Part shown: one piece after another, positions 5,019-10,446 of the stretch
How the letters are laid out: the number at the start of each line of letters is the position of its first letter
How positions within the stretch are numbered: position 1 is the first letter of the stretch
NCBI GenBank assembly: GCA_027076245.1
Contig: JALTKC010000493.1
Coordinates: forward strand, 345-10,790
Length of the DNA stretch: 10,446 bases
Source: Gammaproteobacteria bacterium
GTDB lineage: Bacteria > Pseudomonadota > Gammaproteobacteria > GRL18
Direction of reading: 5' to 3'
The notes under the pieces: model-generated
Told to the model about the DNA's origin: nothing
Databases searched by the model: none
The model's input: the letters and a program-made list of their open reading frames with translations, nothing else
Position numbers and translations under genes: made by a program

Positions 5019-6524
5019 ATGGCCGCTGAAAACAATCAACTGAAGCTGTTTATAGAAAAATCAGACATTGCCGCACTGCCCGTGCTGCACAATACCCTGC
5101 AAGTTTTAAAAGAAACTCTGGAAAAGCCCAGTTTTAACTATCGTTATCTGGATACTATCTTACAGTACGATCCGGCCTGTATGATCAATCTGCTAGCTTA
5201 TGCTAATCAGGAAATGGCAGCCGATGATAATCAGATTAACCAGGTGGAACATGCTGCCATGTTTCTTGGAATGGATCGGCTGGAAAAATTCATTAACAAA
5301 GTCACTTCTGTTTACAGCATAAAAAACAAGGCTATTGCCAATAAAATGGTCCAGTTGCAGTACCGCGGGGTTCATGCAGCCTTCCAGGCGCAGAATTTTG
5401 CCCGTATGCTGAATGTGTCCAATGAAAATGAAGTTTATACCAGTACTCTGATCACACCGCTTTCAGAATTATTATGCTGGCATCTGGAACCTGTAAAGGC
5501 TCAGAAAGTCGAATTATTAGTGCACAGAAAACAACAGCCTTATGAACAGGCACAACAGGAAATATTTGGCTTTACTTACCATGAACTGGCTGAATCCCTG
5601 ACCCATCACTGGAAAATACCCAATCTGTTCCTGCAGCGGCAGGAAATGGAACAACTGGAAGATGCCGCAAAACCGGTAAAATGCATGTATCTTGCAGAAA
5701 AATGCAGCATTATTGCGGAAAAAGGCTGGTATTTTGACGGCATGTATGAACATATCAGTCTCTGTTCCCAGGAGTTGCATTTCAGTGAAGCCCGCATTGC
5801 CCGGGAGCTCCATAAAACCGCGGTTGAACTGGCGCATTCAACAGCAGAATTTTTTCCTGTACAGAACGTATCCGCTTATCTGGCTCTGTTACCGGGTGAA
5901 GTCCCCTATACCCAGGTTATTGAAATTGCAACACCAAAAAAAGAATCGCCCAAAAAAGACACTCAAAAAGCACCGCCGGCAGAACAGAAACCGGCCTTTA
6001 AACCCAAAGCTGAGGTTAAGCCAGAAAAGATCCCCAGCATTCATCTTATTTCCGCATCCAATGATTTCCCCGGCCTGATAAGAACCACCATTGATGCCCT
6101 GGCAGAAAGCAGAATTTTTACCCGGGTGGCCTTTATGATGCTTAGTAAGGACAAGAAAATTCTACAGGTACGCGGTATTCGGGGTTTAAAAGACCCTCAG
6201 TTTATCAACACTTTATTGCCCATAAAGCCTACTAACCTGTTTACTAAATTACTGGAAAAACCCCAGGCGGTGTTTATTAACCAGACCAATTATGACCGAT
6301 TTCTGCCCATTATAACCAGCCCCATGCAGGATATGCTTAATGTCAAGGAATTTATTGCCAAATCCGTTCATGCCAATAAGAAACCCATTGGGCTGTTTTA
6401 TATGGACAAGTTTTCCGGTGCAGATGACAGGGCAGATGAATTGATTGATGTTAAGGATTTTGCGGAGGTTAAGAAGATTTTAAACCTGTTTGAAAAACAG
6501 TTGGGGCTTTTAAGTAAACCCTAA
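5019..6524 (+). CDS. HDOD-domain signalling protein with C-terminal GAF-like domain
   Basis: 501 residues, cytoplasmic, with no signal or membrane segment. Residues about 10-205 match the HDOD fold, a degenerate HD phosphohydrolase domain without metal ligands: IAALPVLHNTLQVLKETL, then LDTILQYDPACMINLLAYAN, AMFLGMDRLEKFI, HAAFQAQNFARML and FGFTYHELAESLTHHWKIP. Residues 305-339 are a Lys/Pro-rich flexible linker. Residues 340-497 look like a GAF-type alpha/beta sensory domain (FTRVAFMMLSKDKKILQVRGIRG and, later, KPIGLFYMDKF). HDOD proteins act as scaffolds in bacterial signalling, often near cyclic-di-GMP, motility or stress circuits, but no partner is encoded here. AAGAG lies five bases before the ATG. 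The gene is divergent from the DUF4124 gene (98-bp shared upstream region) and its TAA overlaps the stop of recR on the other strand. HDOD is confident; GAF is a resemblance only. Confidence 0.85.
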   Translation: MAAENNQLKLFIEKSDIAALPVLHNTLQVLKETLEKPSFNYRYLDTILQYDPACMINLLAYANQEMAADDNQINQVEHAAMFLGMDRLEKFINKVTSVYSIKNKAIANKMVQLQYRGVHAAFQAQNFARMLNVSNENEVYTSTLITPLSELLCWHLEPVKAQKVELLVHRKQQPYEQAQQEIFGFTYHELAESLTHHWKIPNLFLQRQEMEQLEDAAKPVKCMYLAEKCSIIAEKGWYFDGMYEHISLCSQELHFSEARIARELHKTAVELAHSTAEFFPVQNVSAYLALLPGEVPYTQVIEIATPKKESPKKDTQKAPPAEQKPAFKPKAEVKPEKIPSIHLISASNDFPGLIRTTIDALAESRIFTRVAFMMLSKDKKILQVRGIRGLKDPQFINTLLPIKPTNLFTKLLEKPQAVFINQTNYDRFLPIITSPMQDMLNVKEFIAKSVHANKKPIGLFYMDKFSGADDRADELIDVKDFAEVKKILNLFEKQLGLLSKP

Positions 6525-7120
6525 TCCAGTTCCTTTCGGCCGCTGAAGGCCAGTCCCAGGGTTGAGCCGTCAATATATTCAAGTTCTCCGCCTAAGGGCA
6601 CACCATGAGCGATTCGGGTTATTTTAACGCCCTGAGGTTTAAGCATTTCCACAATATAATGGGCCGTTGCCTCCCCTTCCACCGTGGCATTGGTCGCCAG
6701 AATCACCTCGTCTATAGACTCCTGCACAACTCTCTGTTTCAGAATATCCAGATGTAAATCCTGCGGCCCGATACCATCAAGAGGCGACAGGTGCCCCATT
6801 AATACAAAATAGGTTCCACTATAAGTACCTGACTGTTCAATGGCATACACATCAGAAGGTGACTCTACTACACATAAAATCTGCCGATCCCGCTTTGGAG
6901 AACGACAGATATCGCATTGCTCCGCTTCAGTCAGAATACGACAGCTTGAGCAGTGCCCGACCTGTTCCGCAGCCTGCGACAGAGCATGAGACAGCTTTCT
7001 TGCGCCGTTTCTGTCCCGCTCCAGCAAATGATAGGCCATTCTCTGGGCCGATTTTGCACCCACTCCGGGCAGACAACGCAGGCTTTCAATAAGCTGTTTA
7101 ATTAGTGGTGAATGGGACAT
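6521..7120 (-). CDS. recR: Recombination mediator protein RecR
   Basis: 199 residues, the normal family length. RecR works with RecO (and RecF) to load RecA on SSB-coated gapped DNA. Seen in order: a helix-hairpin-helix at the N-terminus (SLRCLPGVGAKSAQRMA, residues 13-29), a four-cysteine zinc finger (Cys57, Cys60, Cys69, Cys72), a Toprim domain starting at about residue 81 (ILCVVESPSDVYAIE, then DEVILATNATVEGEATA), and the Walker-like C-terminal GVPLGGELEYIDGSTLGLAF. It is the last gene of the dnaX-ybaB-recR unit, starting 15 bases after the ybaB stop. No strong Shine-Dalgarno is visible, which suggests translational coupling. Its TAG (6521-6523) overlaps the convergent HDOD stop, so transcription must end within or beyond that gene. 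All family landmarks are present. Confidence 0.98.
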   Translation of the reverse strand: MSHSPLIKQLIESLRCLPGVGAKSAQRMAYHLLERDRNGARKLSHALSQAAEQVGHCSSCRILTEAEQCDICRSPKRDRQILCVVESPSDVYAIEQSGTYSGTYFVLMGHLSPLDGIGPQDLHLDILKQRVVQESIDEVILATNATVEGEATAHYIVEMLKPQGVKITRIAHGVPLGGELEYIDGSTLGLAFSGRKELD

Positions 7121-7135
7121 TAGAAAAGTACGGGC

Positions 7136-7456
7136 CTAAAAAGGCAGTTTCATACCGGGAGGCAGGTTCAGACCATCAGTCATGCCAGCCATTCTTTCTT
7201 TGGAGGCGCTTTCCAGTTGTCTTACCGCATCATTTACGGCCGCTGCCACCAGGTCTTCAAGCATTTCCTTATCATCCATTACGGAATCATCAATTGTTAC
7301 CTTGCGTAAATCATGACGGCCGGTCATAACCACAGAAACCATACCACCTCCGGATTGACCAGTGACTTCCATATTGGCTATTTCTGCCTGAGCTTTCTGC
7401 ATATCTTCCTGCATTTTCTGAGCCTGCTTCATCAGGCCGCCTAAAGCACCTTTCAT
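7136..7456 (-). CDS. ybaB: YbaB/EbfC family nucleoid-associated protein
   Basis: 106 residues, standard for the family. YbaB/EbfC is a small dimeric DNA-binding protein with a tweezer-like shape that coats the nucleoid and is very often encoded between dnaX and recR. Visible landmarks are the N-terminal Met/Gln-rich helix (GGLMKQAQKMQEDMQKAQAE), the central VTGQSGGGMVSVVMTGRHDLRKVTID strand region, and the helix DLVAAAVNDAVRQLE, ending in the typical Gly-Met-Pro-rich tail (NLPPGMKLPF). A good ribosome site (AGAGGAAA) precedes the ATG at 7456. The gap to the dnaX stop is 34 bp and to recR 15 bp, consistent with one transcript. Confidence 0.98.
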   Translation of the reverse strand: MKGALGGLMKQAQKMQEDMQKAQAEIANMEVTGQSGGGMVSVVMTGRHDLRKVTIDDSVMDDKEMLEDLVAAAVNDAVRQLESASKERMAGMTDGLNLPPGMKLPF

Positions 7457-7490
7457 TTTGTTTCCTCTTATTAATATTGACTGATTTTGT

Positions 7491-9569
7491 TTAATTTAAG
7501 GGTTTAATCGATTCTTCACGGATGGTGGCATCAAACGCACTTACCAGCATCTGTAATTTCTGATCCGCATAAATGGATTCTACGGCTTCTTTCTGCAAAG
7601 CTTCAGCCTCAAGAATTTCCTTACGTCTGGGGGTCTGTAAGGTTTCTTCAGGGCTTAACTGACATTCTCTGAACCTAAGCAACAGTGGCTGTGCCAGAAC
7701 GGCCTGAAAAGCCTCCTGCAAACGGTTTTTTATTTTATCATTGAGCAGATGTTGATGCACTGATTCCAGTAGCAGTTCAAAAACTAACTGCTTATCCTGC
7801 TCTGTTTTTTCCACCAGAGCACAATGTTTGGCCAGTTGCTGTTCAAAGCCCCGGATCCCGGAACGGTTTATCAGATCACACCAGAATTCCGCCAGCGCTG
7901 AGTCATCCGCTTGCTGACAGGGAATATCCTGTTCCGCCTGCTTTTCTGCTGTATCTTCTGCCTGTTCCTGCACGGCATCTATATGCAGCGGTGCCGCCGG
8001 TTCTTTTATTTCGGGTTGTTCAGGTTCTGCAGTACTCTGGTTTCCTAAAGAATGGTCTCCTGAAGTCTGCTCTTCTATACCCTGTTTTTCAGTCGGGTGC
8101 ATCTCTGGCATATCAGAAACGGGCGGTGATTCAAACAGGCTTTGATTCGCCGGTTCATCTGAAAAGTACTCATCGCCGTAGCTTTCTACCGGGGGTAACT
8201 CCCCGATATCGGGAAGCGAATCCGATAAATTACGGGTAGCCGATGAAGCCGTGCTAACAGCATTCTTTGCTGATTCAGGCTGTTTAAGCGGTTCTGAAAC
8301 CTCGGAGTATTCGGCTGTTTTATCGGCTGAAATTGTTTTTTTTAATGGTTTATCGCTCTGAACCTGAACCATTTCAGCCGGTTTATGTACTATCTCTTTA
8401 TTGGAAGATGATGTTTTACTGCTGAATACTGGTTTAGTTTTAGCTGCTGGGCTGTTTAACGGGGCTGGAGAGTTTTTTTTTGAGCCTGCGGGTCTGAATG
8501 CCAGCATTCTTAGCAGGATCATCTCAAACCCGCCCTGGGGCTGAGGTGAAAACGGCAGATCCTTACGACCGTTTAGGGCAATCTGGTAATATAACTGCAC
8601 ATCTTCCGGTGCAATAGCCTGTGCCAACTGCTCTACTGAATCCTTATCGCCATAACTGTCATCGACTATGTCCGGTACCATCTGGCACAGGGCAATACGC
8701 TGCAGCATGGAAATCAGTTCCGCCAGAACGGTATTAACATCCAGTCCCTGCTCCGCCAGTTGTCGGCTTTGAGTGATCAGTTCCGCCCCATTATTATTCG
8801 CCAGGGCTGCAAGCAGATTATAAATCCAGTCTTTATGAACACTACCCAGCATAGCCTCAACATTGGCCAGATTGGGAGTACCATTACAATAGGCAATGGC
8901 CTGATCAAGCAGACTCAGGGCATCACGCATGGAACCGTCTGCGGCAATGGCAAGAGGCTTTAATATCGCTTCTTCATAAGTAATATTTTCAGCCTGTAAA
9001 ATTGTCCGCATCTGCTGTTCAAGCTGCTCTATATTCAGGCGTTTAAGGTTAAACTGCAGACAGCGTGACAGGATAGTAACGGGTAATTTTTGCGGATCAG
9101 TGGTTGCCAGCAGAAATTTAACGTGCGGCGGCGGCTCTTCCAGAGTTTTAAGCAGAGCATTAAAGCTATGCCCGGACAGCATGTGCACTTCATCAATCAG
9201 GTAGATTTTAAAACGGCCGCGGGTCGGAGCATACTGGACATTATCCAGCAGTTCCCGGGTATCCTCAACTCGGGTTCTGGAGGCAGCATCCACTTCAATC
9301 AGATCCACAAAACGGCCCTGATCAATTTCCTGGCAGGCAGCGCATTGCCCACAGGGTTCTGACGTTATCCCCTGCTCACAGTTCAGAGCTTTGGCCAGCA
9401 CTCTGGCAACGGTGGTTTTACCCACACCACGAGTGCCTGTAAACAGATAAGCATGGTGCAGGCGTTCAGTTTCCAGCGCATTAGCCAGAGCCTTAAGTAC
9501 ATGCTCCTGCCCCATCATGGAGGTGAATGTTTTTGGACGGTATTTACGCGCCAGAACCTGGTATTCCAT
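7491..9569 (-). CDS. dnaX: DNA polymerase III subunits tau/gamma (DnaX)
   Basis: 692 residues in the full frame (tau), somewhat longer than the 643 of E. coli. DnaX is the ATPase of the clamp loader; tau also ties the loader to the polymerase and the DnaB helicase. Seen: ARKYRPKTF near the start, Walker A GTRGVGKTT (residues 45-53), a zinc module with Cys64, Cys73, Cys76 and Cys79, Walker B LIDEVHML, the LLKTLEEPP helix, and sensor-1 and SRC motifs. The loader core ends at about residue 365 (LRMLAFRPAGSKK). Residues 366-560 are a low-complexity acidic linker. Residues from about 565 to the end (ALAEFWCDLI through REESIKPLN) resemble domain V of E. coli tau, which binds the polymerase alpha subunit. 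AAGGA precedes the ATG. An A9 tract at the core/linker border may produce a short gamma form; see its own entry. Confidence 0.98.
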   Translation of the reverse strand: MEYQVLARKYRPKTFTSMMGQEHVLKALANALETERLHHAYLFTGTRGVGKTTVARVLAKALNCEQGITSEPCGQCAACQEIDQGRFVDLIEVDAASRTRVEDTRELLDNVQYAPTRGRFKIYLIDEVHMLSGHSFNALLKTLEEPPPHVKFLLATTDPQKLPVTILSRCLQFNLKRLNIEQLEQQMRTILQAENITYEEAILKPLAIAADGSMRDALSLLDQAIAYCNGTPNLANVEAMLGSVHKDWIYNLLAALANNNGAELITQSRQLAEQGLDVNTVLAELISMLQRIALCQMVPDIVDDSYGDKDSVEQLAQAIAPEDVQLYYQIALNGRKDLPFSPQPQGGFEMILLRMLAFRPAGSKKNSPAPLNSPAAKTKPVFSSKTSSSNKEIVHKPAEMVQVQSDKPLKKTISADKTAEYSEVSEPLKQPESAKNAVSTASSATRNLSDSLPDIGELPPVESYGDEYFSDEPANQSLFESPPVSDMPEMHPTEKQGIEEQTSGDHSLGNQSTAEPEQPEIKEPAAPLHIDAVQEQAEDTAEKQAEQDIPCQQADDSALAEFWCDLINRSGIRGFEQQLAKHCALVEKTEQDKQLVFELLLESVHQHLLNDKIKNRLQEAFQAVLAQPLLLRFRECQLSPEETLQTPRRKEILEAEALQKEAVESIYADQKLQMLVSAFDATIREESIKPLN
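8473..8481 (-). other. A9 slippage tract in dnaX, probable tau/gamma switch
   Basis: On the coding strand nine A follow TC (codons TCA AAA AAA AAC, Ser363 to Asn366). The frame also forms the heptamer A AAA AAC, a known -1 slippery type. A -1 ribosomal shift or one added A in the mRNA gives KLSSPVKQPSS after the Lys run and a TAA at 8440-8442, a product of 376 residues ending just after the loader core. One A fewer gives a stop (TAA) within about five codons. E. coli uses A AAA AAG with a stem-loop, while Thermus dnaX uses an A9 run with transcriptional slippage. I see no convincing downstream stem or upstream Shine-Dalgarno-like stimulator here, so the Thermus-like route is the better guess. 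Confidence 0.65.
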
Positions 9570-9624
9570 AGATTCCTTTAGTTTTCTGAATACTTATTAT
9601 TTTTGTAACTAAATTTTTAGCAGA

Positions 9625-9651
9625 ATTATAGCTTAAATACAGAACGGACAA
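9625..9651 (-). promoter_or_regulatory. dnaX: Possible own promoter of dnaX
   Basis: On the minus strand, between ffs and dnaX, a perfect TATAAT (9625-9630) lies 55 bp before the dnaX start. The best -35 nearby is TTGTCC (9646-9651), but its spacer is only 15 bp. The -10 is convincing and the -35 is not. Confidence 0.4.
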
Positions 9652-9689
9652 CAGAAAGAATAAAAAAGATTAGGTGGGTGATTTTTTAG

Positions 9690-9797
9690 AAAGTCTCTGC
9701 CAGCCACACCCCGGCACATGAGTCGGCCGCTACAGTTGCTTCCTTCCGGACCTGGCTGGGTTTACGGCTTATCATTGCGAGGGGACCAGCAGAGAGC
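9690..9797 (-). ncRNA. ffs: 4.5S signal recognition particle RNA
   Basis: The minus strand carries the SRP domain IV signature CAGGTCCGGAAGGAAGC (within 9735-9756): the GGAA tetraloop closed by C-G and the asymmetric and symmetric internal loops that bind the M domain of Ffh. Both outer strands pair as expected for a roughly 105-nt bacterial small SRP RNA. TCTCTGCTGG near the 5' end (9786-9795) pairs with CTGGCAGAGA near the 3' end (9694-9703), with two G-U pairs. No Alu domain is present, as is normal in gammaproteobacteria. With Ffh it delivers nascent membrane proteins to FtsY. A TTTCT run follows the closing stem and could end transcription. Ends are estimated from pairing and promoter spacing, to within a few bases. 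Confidence 0.97.
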
Positions 9798-9801
9798 GTG
9801 C

Positions 9802-9831
9802 ATTATAACCAATGACCTGCCCGGATGCCAC
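9802..9831 (-). promoter_or_regulatory. ffs: ffs promoter with UP-like AT tract
   Basis: A perfect TATAAT (9802-9807) stands about seven bases before the predicted 5' end of the RNA. GTGGCA (9826-9831, four of six matches) is the likely -35, with an 18-bp spacer. The discriminator GCACGC is GC-rich, as in promoters under stringent control, and an A/T-only stretch (AAAAATTTTAAT, just upstream of the -35) resembles an UP element. All of this fits a strong stable-RNA promoter. Confidence 0.75.
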
Positions 9832-9868
9832 TGATTCATTAAAATTTTTAGCTTAAAAACAATCAGTG
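9829..9868. repeat. Inverted repeat spanning the orphan gene's stop and the ffs -35
   Basis: CACTGATT (9829-9836) and AATCAGTG (9861-9868) are perfect inverted copies separated by 24 AT-rich bases, which themselves contain TTTTTA-GCT-TAAAAA (9845-9859). The right arm includes the stop codon of the 118-residue gene; the left arm overlaps the proposed -35 of ffs. It could be a weak terminator for the upstream gene or a regulatory site, but it has no G/C-rich stem followed by a T run. Confidence 0.45.
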
Positions 9869-10219
9869 AAAACGCCAGGGTCTGGAAGGTGATGAATCGG
9901 TCTGGTAAACACGAATACCTTCATTTTTATCGGCAGCTTTTTCCAGTTCTAATAGTTCAAACAGATCTTCAATCTGTTTTTTGAAAGCATCCTCTTCCTG
10001 AGAAAGATCCCGGCCGTTGTCAAAGTTCCTGTTAATAAAGAGCTGGGCCTTACCGCCAGGGGTATTCTCTGCTTCTTCTATCATGGAATCCAGACTGACA
10101 TCCACTCCAAATTCATCAATGGCCTCATCAGGCAGAACAGTGTCCGTTTTATAGTCCTGAGTGGTTTTTTCCTCTGGAAAATCCCAGTCTTCCAGATTAA
10201 ATCGTGTTTTTTGTCCCAT
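9863..10219 (-). CDS. Acidic protein of unknown function, upstream of ffs
   Basis: 118 residues that I do not recognise. The protein is strongly acidic, with Asp/Glu clusters (LEDWDFPEEK, DEAIDEFGVDVSLDSMIEEAE, SQEEDAF). It has no signal peptide, membrane segment or cysteine. Residues about 75-97 (EEDAFKKQIEDLFELLELEK) should form an amphipathic helix, perhaps a small dimer or docking helix. The C-terminus ends in a basic/aromatic SRPWRFH. Much of the rest looks disordered. The ATG at 10219 has AGGT about nine bases upstream. Length, ribosome site and the ordinary amino-acid mix support a real gene. It lies on the same strand as ffs and dnaX, but the strong ffs promoter suggests separate transcription. 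An adaptor-type role is possible but unproven. Confidence 0.72.
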   Translation of the reverse strand: MGQKTRFNLEDWDFPEEKTTQDYKTDTVLPDEAIDEFGVDVSLDSMIEEAENTPGGKAQLFINRNFDNGRDLSQEEDAFKKQIEDLFELLELEKAADKNEGIRVYQTDSSPSRPWRFH

Positions 10220-10294
10220 TTAAGGTACCTGAATGGCATTACTTCTATTAAATACAATTTATAATATCATGTTTTTACAGACAAACACCAGAAT

Positions 10295-10310
10295 TTAAGG
10301 ATATTCTTAA
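10295..10310. promoter_or_regulatory. Palindrome upstream of the orphan acidic gene
   Basis: TTAAG and CTTAA flank a six-base centre (GATATT), giving a 16-bp near-palindrome with 14 symmetric positions, 76-91 bp upstream of the start at 10219. It has the size of a dimeric repressor site, but the surrounding 10220-10446 is very AT-rich and I see no gene or clear promoter there. Confidence 0.25.
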
Positions 10311-10446
10311 CAAGTATTATTTGCCTCATCAAGCCATTAATTTATAATAAAAGATATCAGCCCTGAGATATTTAAAAACCTGTAAAACACCATCAATGCC
10401 AGAAAACCTGTCAAGGCCGGATTAAAAAACATACCGGGTTAGTACC

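Noticed and set aside
5930..5965. A-rich runs in the HDOD linker as a programmed frameshift site
   Set aside because: The runs are CCA AAA AAA GAA and CCC AAA AAA GAC. They simply code for Lys pairs, are not phased as A AAA AAG, and lie in a flexible linker where a shift has no evident purpose.
5692..6078. 128-residue plus-strand frame overlapping the HDOD gene
   Set aside because: It is a shifted-frame reading of the HDOD gene, including its Lys/Pro linker, with no independent support.
9661..9690. Classical terminator after ffs
   Set aside because: The T run (minus strand, 9663-9668) has no GC-rich stem directly before it. Termination may rely on the RNA's own closing helix, but this cannot be decided by eye.
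1..10446. CRISPR array, tRNA gene, insertion sequence or prophage
   Set aside because: No evenly spaced direct repeats, cloverleaf with CCA-type acceptor, transposase frame or phage structural gene was seen on either strand.

Overview
The window reads as a moderate-GC gammaproteobacterial chromosome. The minus-strand order 4.5S SRP RNA, dnaX, ybaB, recR is a classic chromosomal arrangement in that class, and the HDOD and DUF4124-like genes beside it fit. The genus cannot be fixed from the sequence. There is no phage module, transposase or CRISPR array.

Layout. Positions 2-373 (+) are the 3' end of a leucine-rich-repeat gene cut by the window edge. It converges on a leaderless gene (393-1247, -) joining a peptidoglycan-binding domain to a GH24/pesticin-like lysozyme domain. 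The divergent gap that follows (1248-1654) contains a 110-bp inverted-repeat element that can fold as a long stem with two hairpins, resembling a MITE or REP-type intergenic repeat. A three-gene plus-strand operon follows (1655-4366): an exported thioredoxin-fold protein, a Tat-signal 'gluconate 2-dehydrogenase subunit 3'-like chaperone subunit, and a GMC-family FAD oxidoreductase with a cysteine cluster. Together they look like a periplasmic sugar or alcohol dehydrogenase whose catalytic subunit is exported by riding on the small subunit. No cytochrome c subunit is encoded next to it. Converging on the operon, with overlapping stop codons, is a secreted DUF4124-type protein (4363-4920, -) with a coiled coil and seven exact pentapeptide (R/K)PPxx repeats. 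Divergent from that is an HDOD signalling protein with a GAF-like C-terminus (5019-6524, +).

The right half is the housekeeping cluster on the minus strand, read from right to left: an acidic 118-residue protein of unknown function (9863-10219), ffs (about 9690-9797) with a strong stable-RNA-type promoter, dnaX (7491-9569), ybaB (7136-7456) and recR (6521-7120). recR ends in a 3-bp tail-to-tail overlap with the HDOD gene.

The most interesting signals are: an A9 tract exactly at the end of the clamp-loader core of dnaX, where slippage would give a 376-residue gamma-like product; the cruciform-forming repeat at 1457-1566; the leaderless lysozyme fusion; and the GMC enzyme that seems to lack the first residue of the usual catalytic pair. 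I did not see a convincing new multi-gene defence or mobile system.
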